Shown: positions 11,550 to 20,755, numbered from the stretch's first letter. The stretch is 64,000 bases of DNA from an uncultured Pelagibacteraceae bacterium (GCA_902521355.1 CABYRT010000001.1:143066-207065); one strand, 5' to 3'. Made by a program: numbers and translations. The notes: generated from the letters alone by a model not told the origin.

Positions 11550-12458
11550 ATGGCTACGACGTATTCTAAAGTAAAAAAATCAAATTACGAACTAGGTATT
11601 ATTCCTGAATTATTAAAGTTAATGAAACCAAGAGTAATGTCTCTTGTTATTTTCACATGTGCAGTTGGTCTGTTAACAGCTCCAAATTCAGTATCATTTC
11701 AACAATCTGTGATTGGGATATTAATTGTAGCCTTTGGTGCTGGAGCAGCAGGAGCGCTTAACATGTGGTATGAAGCTGACTTAGATAAATTAATGTCTAG
11801 AACTTGCCTGCGTCCAATTCCAAGAGGGAGGCTGAACAGAAACCAAGCATTATATTTTGGAACATCTCTGTCAGTTATTTCAGTTGTAAGCTTATACTTT
11901 GTTACAAATGCTTTATCAGCATTTCTATTATTGTTTACGATATTATTTTACGTATTTGTTTATACAATCTGGTTAAAAAGAAAAACTCCACAAAATATTG
12001 TTATAGGTGGAGCATCAGGAGCTTTGCCACCAGTAATTGGGTGGGCAATAGCAACAAATTCTATTTCATTGGAGTCGATTGCTTTTTTCTTAATAATTTT
12101 CTTTTGGACACCATCACACTTTTGGGCATTAAGCTTGTACAAAGCTGATGATTATAAAAAAGCAGGTATTCCAATGCTCCCAGTAACTAATGGAATTCAG
12201 GATACTAAAAAGAACATTCTAATTTATTCTTTGCTAATGATACCAACAATTGTTTTCCCATATTACATTGGATTTGTCGGTGAAGTATTCTTAACACTTA
12301 GCTTGCTACTTACATTTTATTATAATTTAATTTGTTTCCAGCTTTACAACTATAAAGTTGGAAAATTTAATATAAAGAAAGCTAGACATATTTTCAGCTA
12401 TTCAATTATTTACTTATTTTTAATATTTGTTTTTTTCTTAGTGGATAAAGTTTTATGA
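11550..12458 (+). CDS. ctaB: Protoheme IX farnesyltransferase (heme O synthase)
   Basis: 302 residues, a UbiA-fold membrane enzyme of about eight helices. The first motif is NMWYEADLDKLMSRT and the second lies in SLYKADDYKKAG, the Mg and farnesyl-diphosphate sites of heme O synthases. It makes heme O, the precursor of the heme A needed by ctaD. Heme A synthase itself is not in this window. Its stop overlaps the start of the small CoxF-like gene (ATGA at 12455). Confidence 0.95.
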   Translation: MATTYSKVKKSNYELGIIPELLKLMKPRVMSLVIFTCAVGLLTAPNSVSFQQSVIGILIVAFGAGAAGALNMWYEADLDKLMSRTCLRPIPRGRLNRNQALYFGTSLSVISVVSLYFVTNALSAFLLLFTILFYVFVYTIWLKRKTPQNIVIGGASGALPPVIGWAIATNSISLESIAFFLIIFFWTPSHFWALSLYKADDYKKAGIPMLPVTNGIQDTKKNILIYSLLMIPTIVFPYYIGFVGEVFLTLSLLLTFYYNLICFQLYNYKVGKFNIKKARHIFSYSIIYLFLIFVFFLVDKVL

Positions 12459-12580
12459 TAGTCAAAGATCAAAAATTAAAAAAGAAAAATTTATGGACAG
12501 CAATTGGTTTGGTTGCATTTATAGTTTTCTTATTCATTTTCACACTATTTAATATTGGAGTATTTGAAAGACCTCTATGA
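12455..12580 (+). CDS. CoxF-like 41-residue membrane protein of the cox operon
   Basis: A 41-codon ORF bridges ctaB and ctaG: its ATG (12455) overlaps the ctaB stop and its TGA (12578-12580) overlaps the ctaG ATG at 12577. The product has a charged N-terminus (KDQKLKKKN), one membrane helix (about 14-33) and a short tail ending VFERPL. Alphaproteobacterial cox operons often carry a small single-helix protein at this exact place, called CoxF or hypothetical, and this looks like its minimal form. The double overlap is strong evidence that it is translated. No molecular role is established to my knowledge. Confidence 0.8.
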   Translation: MIVKDQKLKKKNLWTAIGLVAFIVFLFIFTLFNIGVFERPL

Positions 12581-13125
12581 TTAAAAAAAATACTTTAACT
12601 CCACTAATTCTAGCAGGAATTTTTGTCTTTATGTTGGGATTATCTTTTGCAGCTGTGCCTTTGTATGATTTATTTTGCAGAGTAACTGGCTTTGGTGGAA
12701 CAACACAAATATCCAAAGAGGCTCCTAATATAGTTTTAGATAAAAAAATAAATGTAAGATTAGATACCAACGTTAACAGTGCTCTTGATTGGAATTTTGA
12801 TGTTGATCAAAAAACAATGGATGTTCAGCCAGGCAAGGTATACAGAATTAAATTTGAAGTGGAAAACACGGGAGATGAAATTTCATCTGCTGTGGCTACA
12901 TATAATGTTTCTCCATCATCATTTGGAGCATATTTTAATAAATTAGGCTGTTTTTGCTTTGAAAAACAAACATTAGATCCGGGGGAAAAGGCAAGTTACA
13001 CCCTAGTTTTTTACCTAGATCCAGAATTAGTAAATGATCCAAAAACATCTAGAGTTGAAGATGTTACTATGTCATATACTTTTTTCTCATCTGAATATTA
13101 TAAAAACGAAAAAAAAGAGAGTTAA
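12577..13125 (+). CDS. ctaG: Cytochrome c oxidase assembly copper chaperone, Cox11 family
   Basis: 182 residues. A single N-terminal membrane helix (about 8-28) is followed by an immunoglobulin-like periplasmic domain with the copper-binding CFCFEKQTL motif (around residue 126) and a cysteine just after the helix (LFCRVTGFGG). It delivers copper to the CuB site of subunit I. It sits between ctaB/coxF and ctaE, its usual alphaproteobacterial position. Its start overlaps the preceding small gene by four bases. Confidence 0.95.
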   Translation: MIKKNTLTPLILAGIFVFMLGLSFAAVPLYDLFCRVTGFGGTTQISKEAPNIVLDKKINVRLDTNVNSALDWNFDVDQKTMDVQPGKVYRIKFEVENTGDEISSAVATYNVSPSSFGAYFNKLGCFCFEKQTLDPGEKASYTLVFYLDPELVNDPKTSRVEDVTMSYTFFSSEYYKNEKKES

Positions 13126-13130
13126 AATAA

Positions 13131-13922
13131 ATGTCTGCATCAGGTCAAAAACATGATTATCATTTAGTTGACCCTAGTCCTTGGCCTTTAGCTACATCTA
13201 TAGCAACACTAGTTACAGCTGTTGGATCTGTTTATTATTTTCACAGTAAAGTTATGTGGGCAATGGTTTTAGGTTTTTTACTTATAATTTATTGTGCCTT
13301 TATGTGGTTCAGAGATGTTGTAATCGAAGCTGAGCACAAAGGTCATCATACACCTGTTGTTCAAATTCATCATAGATATGGAATGACATTATTTATCGCT
13401 TCTGAAGTAATGTTTTTTGTTGCATGGTTTTGGGCATACTTTGATGCAAGTTTGTTTCCAAATGAATTCATGGGAAATGTATGGCCACCAAAAGATATTG
13501 AAACTTTTGATCCATGGGACATCCCACTTATAAATACTCTTGTCCTACTTTTATCTGGTACAACAGTAACTTGGGCACACCATTCTTTATTAGAGGATGA
13601 TAGAAAAGGATTTATAAATGGTCTAATCTGTACAGTAATTTTAGGAGCATTTTTTACGTTATTGCAAATATACGAATACCAACACGCTACATTTAGTTTT
13701 TCAGGTCACATCTATGGAGCTACATTCTATATGGCCACAGGGTTTCATGGTTTCCACGTTTTAGTTGGGACTATTTTTTTAGCGGTTTGCTTATGGAGAG
13801 GTAAATTAGGACATTTTACTAAAGAACATCACTTTGGTTTCGAGGCTGCTGCTTGGTACTGGCACTTTGTTGACGTTGTCTGGTTGTTCTTATTTGCAGC
13901 TATTTACATTTGGGGAAGTTAA
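13131..13922 (+). CDS. ctaE: Cytochrome c oxidase subunit III
   Basis: 263 residues with seven predicted membrane helices. Family hallmarks include HHTPVVQIHHRYGM, the acidic helix around ASEVMFFVAWFWAYF, TWAHHSLLE, and the C-terminal GFEAAAWYWHFVDVVWLFLF. It stabilises the catalytic core and modulates proton uptake. It lies five bases after ctaG and six before surf1. No oddities are seen. Confidence 0.96.
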   Translation: MSASGQKHDYHLVDPSPWPLATSIATLVTAVGSVYYFHSKVMWAMVLGFLLIIYCAFMWFRDVVIEAEHKGHHTPVVQIHHRYGMTLFIASEVMFFVAWFWAYFDASLFPNEFMGNVWPPKDIETFDPWDIPLINTLVLLLSGTTVTWAHHSLLEDDRKGFINGLICTVILGAFFTLLQIYEYQHATFSFSGHIYGATFYMATGFHGFHVLVGTIFLAVCLWRGKLGHFTKEHHFGFEAAAWYWHFVDVVWLFLFAAIYIWGS

Positions 13923-13928
13923 TAGTTC

Positions 13929-14582
13929 TTGAAAAATAAGCTATCTTTTTCAATCTTTGTATACTTTTTTATTTTAGTTTTTTTGGCATTGGGTACTTGG
14001 CAAATTATAAGACTAAACTGGAAGCTTGATTTAATAAATTCAATCGACCAATCTTTAAAAAGTGATCCAGTAGAATTTAATGGAAGTAATCCAATTAACT
14101 TTAAAAAAATCAAATTTGAGGGAATATTAGATAATTCAAAAATAATTTATTTATATTCCTTAAATGAAGAAGGAGAGCCAGGATTTGATATTGTAAATCC
14201 AGTTAGTATTAACAATAAAAGCTATTTAATAAATCGGGGTTGGGTTCCAAGAGATTTTAAATCTAAAAAGTATGTTTCAAATGAAAGTAAATTTGAGGGA
14301 GTTTTAAAATTAAAAAGCAAATTTAATTATTTCAAGCCAGATAATGACGTAAATAAGAATTATTGGTTCACGCTTAAAGATGAAGATTTATTGACCTATA
14401 CAGGTAAAGAATTTTCTCCATTCATTATCAACAATATTAGCAAGCAGGAAGAAATTTATCCTCAGTCAAAACAAATTGGAGCCAATATTTCAAACAACCA
14501 CTTAAAGTATGCTCTTACATGGTTTTCATTAGCTGTTTCCATTTTTTTAATATATTTATACTTTAGAAAAAAAAATTACTGA
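13929..14582 (+). CDS. SURF1 family cytochrome oxidase biogenesis protein (TTG start)
   Basis: 217 residues, starting at TTG (13929), six bases after ctaE; I see no usable ATG nearby. Helices at about 5-25 and near the C-terminus (about 190-209) bracket a periplasmic domain with the family motifs LALGTWQIIRL and INRGWVP. SURF1 aids heme A insertion into subunit I. The stop (14580-14582) shares its last base with the thrC ATG. It is short but within the bacterial SURF1 range. The rare start codon may lower its output relative to the oxidase subunits. Confidence 0.9.
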   Translation: MKNKLSFSIFVYFFILVFLALGTWQIIRLNWKLDLINSIDQSLKSDPVEFNGSNPINFKKIKFEGILDNSKIIYLYSLNEEGEPGFDIVNPVSINNKSYLINRGWVPRDFKSKKYVSNESKFEGVLKLKSKFNYFKPDNDVNKNYWFTLKDEDLLTYTGKEFSPFIINNISKQEEIYPQSKQIGANISNNHLKYALTWFSLAVSIFLIYLYFRKKNY

Positions 14583-15955
14583 TGGAATATATAAGCACTA
14601 GAAATAATTCAGATCATTTTTCATTTAAAAACGTATTTCTGAAAGGCTTAGCTGATGATGGAGGCCTTTTTGTGCCAAAGTCAATCAAACCATTTAGTAA
14701 AGATGAACTAAACAAACTAAGTAGTTTTAATTACAAAGAATTAGCAGCTGAAGTAATTTTACCATTTATTGGTGATTTTATGACCAAAGAAGAGTTAATT
14801 TCAATAGTATCAAAATCTTACTCAAATTTTAGAGCAGAGGATGTTGTAAAAATCTCTGATTTAGGAAAATTAAAAGTCTTAGAACTTTATCATGGCCCAA
14901 CACTTGCTTTTAAAGATATTGCAATGCAATTAATAGGAAATTTCTATGAATATCATTTAGGAAATGAGCAAAAAAAAATTAATATTATTGTAGCAACTTC
15001 AGGAGATACAGGTGCAGCTGCTATTGATGCTTTAAAAGGGAAAAAGAATTTAAATGTTTTTGTATTACATCCAAATAACAGAATTTCACCAGTGCAAAGA
15101 AGACTGATGACAATCCATGAGGAAAAAAATGTATTCAATATTGCCATTGAGGGAAACTTTGATGACTGTCAAAATCTAGTTAAAGCAATGTTTAATGATG
15201 AAAATTTCTCTAGCTCAATAAATATGTCAGGTGTTAATTCGATTAATTGGGCAAGAATTGTTGCTCAAGCTGTTTATTATTTTTATGCTTATTTTAAGAT
15301 AGGAAATGGAAAGCCTTTGTCTTTTTCTGTCCCGACTGGAAATTTTGGAGATATTTATGCTGGTTATTTAGCAAAGAAACTTGGACTTCCAGTTAATAAA
15401 CTTATTGTAGCTACTAACAAAAATGACATCCTTCATAGAGCAATTTCTGGTGGGGATTATTCTCAAAAGAAAGTTGAGGAAACAAATACTCCTAGCATGG
15501 ATATTCAGATAGCAAGTAACTTTGAAAGACTTTTATATGATGTAAAAGACTGTAATTCAGATGTTACGAAAGATGTAATGAGTAGAATAAAAAACAATAC
15601 TTATCAAATCGACAATAGTGACTTAAATGAAATAAAAAAGAATTTTACATCTGAAATGTTAGATGAAAACGAAACTATCCAAATGATAAAAGATATAAGT
15701 AAAGAATATAAAGTTGTAGTTGATCCACATACTGCAGTTGGAATTGGTGCTGCAAAAAAACTTGGATTAGAACAAAATTGTGTTGTTTTATCTACAGCAC
15801 ACCCATGTAAGTTTCCAAATGCAATAGAAGATGCAATTTCAAAAACTGAAGAATTACCAGATAGTCTTCAATATGTTTATGATAGAGAAGAAAAATTTGA
15901 GGTTATTTCAAATGATTTAAATAAAGTTAAAGATTACGTAATTAACTCAATATGA
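14582..15955 (+). CDS. thrC: Threonine synthase
   Basis: 457 residues. The PLP lysine lies in HGPTLAFKDIAMQL (about 100-113), followed by the phosphate-binding ATSGDTGAAAI and, later, STAHPCKFP. It converts O-phosphohomoserine to threonine. The length and motifs match the long fungal/proteobacterial class. It begins inside the surf1 stop codon, so a threonine gene appears to be translated from the end of the oxidase operon. The homoserine kinase gene (thrB) that feeds it lies about 0.9 kb away on the opposite strand and is frameshifted here. Confidence 0.95.
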   Translation: MEYISTRNNSDHFSFKNVFLKGLADDGGLFVPKSIKPFSKDELNKLSSFNYKELAAEVILPFIGDFMTKEELISIVSKSYSNFRAEDVVKISDLGKLKVLELYHGPTLAFKDIAMQLIGNFYEYHLGNEQKKINIIVATSGDTGAAAIDALKGKKNLNVFVLHPNNRISPVQRRLMTIHEEKNVFNIAIEGNFDDCQNLVKAMFNDENFSSSINMSGVNSINWARIVAQAVYYFYAYFKIGNGKPLSFSVPTGNFGDIYAGYLAKKLGLPVNKLIVATNKNDILHRAISGGDYSQKKVEETNTPSMDIQIASNFERLLYDVKDCNSDVTKDVMSRIKNNTYQIDNSDLNEIKKNFTSEMLDENETIQMIKDISKEYKVVVDPHTAVGIGAAKKLGLEQNCVVLSTAHPCKFPNAIEDAISKTEELPDSLQYVYDREEKFEVISNDLNKVKDYVINSI

Positions 15956-16437
15956 AATTAAAAATAAAAGATCAAATCCCTGATATAGAAATTTTTCATC
16001 TAATAGATGGTGAACCACAAACTAGCAAAATTAGAGATATTTTAGGAAATGGTAAAGTTATTTTATTTGGATTACCAGGCGCCTTTACCTCAACTTGTTC
16101 AAAACTCCATCTTCCTGGATATGTAGGTAATGCAGATAAAATTAAATCAAAAGGAATAGAAAAAATATTTTGTTTATCTGTAAATGATCCATTTGTTATG
16201 AATGCTTGGGGAGAAGCGAATAATGCTGGAGACAAAATTACAATGTTATCAGATCCTTATCTATTATTTACAAAAGCAATTGGTGCAGAAGTGGATAGAA
16301 ATTCAAAAGGAATGGGTATTAGATCAAATCGTTACGCAATGGTTATTGAAAATCTAGAAGTCATTAATATTCAAGTTGAGAAAGAGACTAAACAATGCGG
16401 TTTATCTTCAGCAGAGGGTGTTTTAGATTTATTATAA
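15952..16437 (+). CDS. Peroxiredoxin, Prx5 family
   Basis: 161 residues. The peroxidatic site is PGAFTSTCS with C49, the Prx5 pattern (PGAFTPTCS). A second cysteine, C149 in KQCGLSSAEGVL, is placed as the resolving cysteine in atypical 2-Cys members. The enzyme reduces hydrogen peroxide and organic peroxides. It overlaps thrC by four bases and is the last gene of the plus-strand run before a convergent rnhA. Its reductant (glutaredoxin or thioredoxin) cannot be deduced. Confidence 0.92.
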   Translation: MKLKIKDQIPDIEIFHLIDGEPQTSKIRDILGNGKVILFGLPGAFTSTCSKLHLPGYVGNADKIKSKGIEKIFCLSVNDPFVMNAWGEANNAGDKITMLSDPYLLFTKAIGAEVDRNSKGMGIRSNRYAMVIENLEVINIQVEKETKQCGLSSAEGVLDLL

Positions 16438-16444
16438 TTAGTAG

Positions 16445-16459
16445 GGCAATTCTGTTGCC
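16445..16459. terminator. Weak hairpin between convergent peroxiredoxin and rnhA genes
   Basis: GGCAA (16445-16449) and TTGCC (16455-16459) form a 5-bp stem with a 5-base loop in the 30-base gap between two convergent genes. There is no strong T tract on either side, so any intrinsic termination would be weak. It could serve both strands, as its position suggests. Confidence 0.3.
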
Positions 16460-16467
16460 AGGTGTAC

Positions 16468-16890
16468 CTAAATTATTGCAGAGGACCTTGCCAATAAATC
16501 CACTTCATTATTAAGTTTATCTGTTGAATGTGCCTTTACCCAGCTCCATTTAATTTCAAAAGTATTTGATAAATTATCTAATTCAGTCCAAAGTTCTTTA
16601 TTTTTAACTTCTTTTTTATTTGCTGTTTTCCAACCATTTTTTTTCCAATTATGTATCCATTCAGTTATTCCAGATTTTACATATTTAGAATCTGTAAATA
16701 TTTGAACCTTGCTTCCTTTTGGAATTTTTTTTAAAGCTTTAATTGGCGCAAGTAATTCCATTTGATTGTTTGTTGTTTCTTTTTTGCTTCCTTTAATTTG
16801 AGTTTTCTTTCCATTGTCAATAATGATTGCTGCCCAACCACCATTTCCTGGATTTCCAATGCAAGAACCATCTGTGTAGATTTTAATCAT
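16468..16890 (-). CDS. rnhA: Ribonuclease HI
   Basis: 140 residues. The full catalytic set is present: D7 (YTDGSC), E45 (NNQMELLA), D67 (TDSKYV) and D131 (NEVDLLAR), with H121 in the flexible loop. It degrades RNA in RNA-DNA hybrids. It overlaps thrB by one base and is the last gene of the long minus-strand series. The type 2 enzyme, rnhB, is also present in this window at 32.3-32.9 kb. Confidence 0.95.
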   Translation of the reverse strand: MIKIYTDGSCIGNPGNGGWAAIIIDNGKKTQIKGSKKETTNNQMELLAPIKALKKIPKGSKVQIFTDSKYVKSGITEWIHNWKKNGWKTANKKEVKNKELWTELDNLSNTFEIKWSWVKAHSTDKLNNEVDLLARSSAII

Positions 16891-17854
16891 TAAGAATAAT
16901 CCTTAAATGTGCTCAGATTTCTGTGAAAATTTAACTTATCTATATACTCCTTTGGATCTTTGATTTTAATGACAGCATTTTTAGGAGTATTTAAATAGTC
17001 ATAAGATCTAGTCAAAAGATATCTTAAAGCCGATCCTCTACATAATGTATTTAAATTTCTTTTTTCAATTTCACTTAATTTTCTAACAGATTGGTAGCCT
17101 TTTAATAAATTTGAAGATCTTTTTTTATCTAATACAAATTTTCTATTTTTCTTTTTAAAGCATAAAGCATTAATGCAGGTTGCTAATTCATAAGATAGAA
17201 AATCATTAGCCGAAAAATAAAAATCTATAAATCCATGAAATTTGTCTTTATTGAAAAAAATATTATCAATAAATAGATCGCTATGAATTATTCCGTTTGG
17301 CATTTTTTTAGGCCATTTTCTTTTGATATCTTTCAGATCATCTCTCATTAAATCTTTTAAGTTTTTAGACAATTTATTAATTTTATTGTCTATTTTATTT
17401 AGAATTGATCCCCATGAATTTATCGATAGAGAATTTTTTCTATATAATTTCAATTTCTTTGAAGCTTTATGAAGAAGTGCAGCATTTTTTCCAACTATAA
17501 AACAATCCTTATTATTTAGTTGATCTTTATCTTTTCCTTCTAAGAAACTGACAATACAAGCTTTTTTACTTTTTAAATTAAATAAATATTTACCTTTTTT
17601 GTCTTTTATAGGAACTGGACATTTTACATTTAATCTAGATAGACCAGACATAAGATTAACAAAAAATGGGAGATCTTTTTCTGAACTCTTTTTTCGTAAA
17701 TAGTTAAAATATATTTTTTTTTTTTTGTCTTTAAAAGGAAGTTGGTATTTTCAATACCTTTTTTTATACCTGAATAATTTTCTATTTTTCCAATATTATA
17801 TTTCTTCTCAATAAATTTTATCTGCTTATTATTAATTTTAGTATAAACAGCCAT
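16890..17854 (-). pseudogene. thrB: Homoserine kinase (APH-like ThrB), interrupted by a single-base frameshift
   Basis: Two frames together encode one ThrB. The N-terminal part (17854 down to about 17686) reads through ENTNFLLKTKK to LTIYEKRV. The rest, EKDLPFFVNLMSGLSRL onward, continues in another frame to 16890. The switch is at GTTCAG (17683-17686 on the plus strand); one extra T would restore RVSEKDLPFF. The whole span is 965 bases, one short of 322 codons. Catalytic residues in the second part are intact: HSDLFIDNIFF and DFYF. ispH ends and rnhA begins with one-base contacts, so the locus is otherwise normal. It may be a true mutation or an assembly error; which one is unknown. Confidence 0.85.
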
Positions 17855-18798
17855 TAATTTAATTTTCCAGGAATTTTAAAAGTAATATTTTCTTTTACGA
17901 TTTCAACTTCTTCTATGTTGACTGTAAATTGATCTTTTAACTCTGCTATAAACTTTTCAACAAGTATTTCTGGCGCAGAAGCACCTGAGGAGATTCCAAT
18001 TGTATTACATCCTTTAATTTTATCTATAGGCACTGGGCTTTCTGAGTGTATTAACTCAGCAGAGCTACAACCAGAGTTTTTAGCAACCTCAACTAATCTT
18101 ACCGAGTTAGATGAATTCCTACTTCCAATTACAAAAAACATATCACATTTATCTGCTATTTCTTTAACTGCTGATTGCCTATTTGTTGTTGCGTAACATA
18201 TGTCATCTTTTTTAGGCTCTTTAATATCTGGGAATTTAGATTTTAGAGCTGCAATTATATCTTTGGTATCATCTACAGAGAGTGTTGTTTGAGTTATGAA
18301 AGATAGATGTTTATTTGAAATATTTTCATACTTATTTGCATCCTCGATATTTTCAATCAAATCTATCGAACCTTTTGGCAATTGACCCATAGTTCCTATG
18401 ACTTCTGGATGGTTTTTGTGACCTATTAATAATATATGATGTCCTTGTTTATTTAAGTTTTCTGCTTCTCTATGAACTTTAGATACTAGAGGACACGTTG
18501 CATCTACAAACATCATATTTAAATTAGACGCTTCCTCTGGAACAGATTTTGGAACCCCATGTGCAGAGAATATAACTGGTCTCGATTTATCTTTAATCTC
18601 ATCTAATTCTTCAACAAATATTGCTCCAATCTTTTTTAAACTTTCTACAACATGTTTATTATGTACAATTTCGTGTCTTACATAAACTGGAGCACCAAAT
18701 TTATCTATACTCTTTTTTACAATTTCAATTGCTCTATCAACTCCTGCACAAAATCCTCTTGGTGCAGCTAAATAAATTTTTAAATTTTTGTTACTCAT
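17854..18798 (-). CDS. ispH: 4-hydroxy-3-methylbut-2-enyl diphosphate reductase
   Basis: 314 residues. The three cluster cysteines are in GFCAGVDRA (C17), DATCPLVSKVH (about C99) and GCNTIGISSGASAPE (near 193 or later), along with the HGVP and SRNSSNS substrate motifs. This Fe-S enzyme makes IPP and DMAPP, the last step of the MEP pathway. It overlaps blh by four bases upstream and thrB by one downstream. The coupling to the carotenoid operon is apt because IspH supplies its isoprene units. Confidence 0.95.
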   Translation of the reverse strand: MSNKNLKIYLAAPRGFCAGVDRAIEIVKKSIDKFGAPVYVRHEIVHNKHVVESLKKIGAIFVEELDEIKDKSRPVIFSAHGVPKSVPEEASNLNMMFVDATCPLVSKVHREAENLNKQGHHILLIGHKNHPEVIGTMGQLPKGSIDLIENIEDANKYENISNKHLSFITQTTLSVDDTKDIIAALKSKFPDIKEPKKDDICYATTNRQSAVKEIADKCDMFFVIGSRNSSNSVRLVEVAKNSGCSSAELIHSESPVPIDKIKGCNTIGISSGASAPEILVEKFIAELKDQFTVNIEEVEIVKENITFKIPGKLN

Positions 18799-19688
18799 TT
18801 TTTTTCTACCATGAATTCAAGTAAAATATGAGGGAAGGTCAATGAAGCCAATCCAACAAATATTATTTTAATAATACTTTCATCTATAGCAAATTTTTCT
18901 GAAATAAAATAAAAAACCATTAAATAAATTATTGCTGTGATTACTGTAAGTGGAATAATTTTTCGTAAAAAAATAGGAAATCCTTTCATCAAATTTTTAT
19001 TTATTTCACTAATTAAACTGAGTGAGTGTCTTATAGAATGAAGAAAGCAGAAATAAATTGTGAAAGCCAATATAGGGTTAAAAAAATAGTTCAAAATAAT
19101 TATTGAAAAACTATCTAAAAAAAGAATTGATCTTAAATCATTATTATTACCTCTATATATAAGAAAATTACTTAGCACTGAAAATATAACTAAAGAAATT
19201 AAAAAATTATTAGCCACAATATTTTCGTCTATTGAAAAGTTTAACATTTTAAAAATTTCGATTGTCTCAGCTTTATGAAACAGTAGGGGTGCTGAAATAA
19301 CTAATGATCCTTTAATGAAATAAAAAATTTCTAAAAAATTAGCATTTTTTGTTTCGATAAAGTCACTATCCTCTTTGCCAAAATGATATGCTGCAACTAT
19401 TAAAAAAAGCGAAAGCAACAATATTGGACTTAAAATCCAAATTAAAATAACAAAAATAGCAATACCTATATAAGTTATATAGAACACTTCTGTATTTTTA
19501 ATTTTATAAATTTTTAAAAGTTTTTTACCTTTTTCATGATCCAGCGCACCGTGAGAGATACCAATTGTAAGAATTAAAAAAAAACTAAAAAGTATAAACG
19601 AATTATCTCTCAATACCTCAAAGGCAGAAAAAAAAATACAGATATTAAAAAAAATAATAGAATGAAAAAAATTTATTTTGTTGATCAT
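18795..19688 (-). CDS. blh: Beta-carotene 15,15'-dioxygenase, Brp/Blh family (retinal synthesis)
   Basis: 297 residues, eight or so membrane helices. The iron-ligand histidines of the Brp/Blh family are visible: H46 and H51 (SHGALDHEKG), H102 (AAYHFGKEDSDF), H217 and H221 (LHSIRHSL). The enzyme splits beta-carotene into two retinals, the chromophore of proteorhodopsin. It is the fourth gene of crtI-crtB-crtY-blh, overlaps crtY and ispH by four bases each, and so is likely cotranscribed with both. The rhodopsin gene is not in this window. Confidence 0.92.
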   Translation of the reverse strand: MINKINFFHSIIFFNICIFFSAFEVLRDNSFILFSFFLILTIGISHGALDHEKGKKLLKIYKIKNTEVFYITYIGIAIFVILIWILSPILLLSLFLIVAAYHFGKEDSDFIETKNANFLEIFYFIKGSLVISAPLLFHKAETIEIFKMLNFSIDENIVANNFLISLVIFSVLSNFLIYRGNNNDLRSILFLDSFSIIILNYFFNPILAFTIYFCFLHSIRHSLSLISEINKNLMKGFPIFLRKIIPLTVITAIIYLMVFYFISEKFAIDESIIKIIFVGLASLTFPHILLEFMVEKK

Positions 19689-20755
19689 GATTTAAATACA
19701 GCTTTAATAAAAATCCATTTTGGCATCTTTAATATAATGGATAAGTCCTCAAAAATATTACTTTTATTGGAGAGGAAATTTATTACTGTTTTTGACTTGC
19801 TTTTAAACATTTTGAAGAAAATATTTGGCATGATCTCTGGCTTTTCAGCTAGGACTTTCAAAAAAACATTATCTAAAAACTTATACTTACTTTTTATATT
19901 GAAAGCTCTAGTTTGGGTTATTTTATCAATGTTTTGGGTAATATATTCTGCTTGTTCTTGAATATTTAGGAAAGTATAGCCAGTACTTAAACGCGTCATA
20001 CCTCCAGCAGTTCCAATATTAATCGTATTTTTATCGTTTTTAAATTTTGGATAAAATAATGGTATGGCCCCAACTTCTTTATAATTAATTTTATATTTTT
20101 TTAATTTTAAAGTGTTTTCGATGTAATCAGTAATTTGTTTATCATAATCTTTTTCACTATCATCTTCCATTTTTGAAAGCCACGTAGTTTCGATTAAAGC
20201 TGATTTTTTTGAATAGGGTAGTGTATAGAAAAAATGAACACTTTTTTTTTGATCACAATCAAAGTCCATTAAATTCATTATTTGATCATCAAAAAAATCT
20301 TTTTCGGTTTCAATCTCAACACCTTGAAAGTGTTGCCATAAATTAGAATCTTTATTCTCAAGATTTGGCAGACTGTTAAATAAAATTGCGTTTTCTGTAT
20401 TTACTTCACTAATATCTTTAAAGAATTGAATATTAGGATTTTTATTGATTTTATTTAAAATTTTTTTGTAGAATAGTCCACTATCAATACTTTCGTAAGG
20501 AGTTTCTTTACAATCTTTATATTCAACATTTCCTTTAAAATTGATTGTATAATTCTTCCATCTTTTTTTTACACAGTCATCAAACTTGTGAGGTACAGTT
20601 TTCCAATATGACCAAGTTTTATCTCTTTTATATTCATCTCTTTTTTCAATAATTGCTAAAGTCTTATTTTTAAGTTTATCGTGATACTCTAACTCATAAG
20701 CCAATGTTAAACCTGCACAGCCACCTCCAATAATTATGTAATCAAAATCTTTCAT
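19685..20755 (-). CDS. crtY: Lycopene beta-cyclase
   Basis: 356 residues. The N-terminal FAD/NAD fold has IIGGGCAGLTLAYEL (about 8-22). Later motifs typical of CrtY-type cyclases include FFYTLPYS, ETTWL, IPLFYP and GTAGGMTRLSTGYTF. It converts lycopene to beta-carotene, the substrate of the following blh. It overlaps crtB upstream by 14 bases and blh downstream by four. It is a bacterial CrtY type rather than a heterodimeric CrtYc/d. Confidence 0.93.
   Translation of the reverse strand: MKDFDYIIIGGGCAGLTLAYELEYHDKLKNKTLAIIEKRDEYKRDKTWSYWKTVPHKFDDCVKKRWKNYTINFKGNVEYKDCKETPYESIDSGLFYKKILNKINKNPNIQFFKDISEVNTENAILFNSLPNLENKDSNLWQHFQGVEIETEKDFFDDQIMNLMDFDCDQKKSVHFFYTLPYSKKSALIETTWLSKMEDDSEKDYDKQITDYIENTLKLKKYKINYKEVGAIPLFYPKFKNDKNTINIGTAGGMTRLSTGYTFLNIQEQAEYITQNIDKITQTRAFNIKSKYKFLDNVFLKVLAEKPEIMPNIFFKMFKSKSKTVINFLSNKSNIFEDLSIILKMPKWIFIKAVFKS

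Noticed and set aside
17714..17726. The 13-base homopolymer in thrB as the frameshift point
   Set aside because: The reading frame is conserved with ThrB on both sides of the run (KTKKKKYILTIYEKR), so the break lies later, at GTTCAG.
17630..17854. Short minus-strand ORF of 74 codons taken as its own gene
   Set aside because: Its sequence is the N-terminus of ThrB (ENTNFLLKTKK, LTIYEKR) and its tail after the frame switch is unlike any family; it is part of the frameshifted gene.
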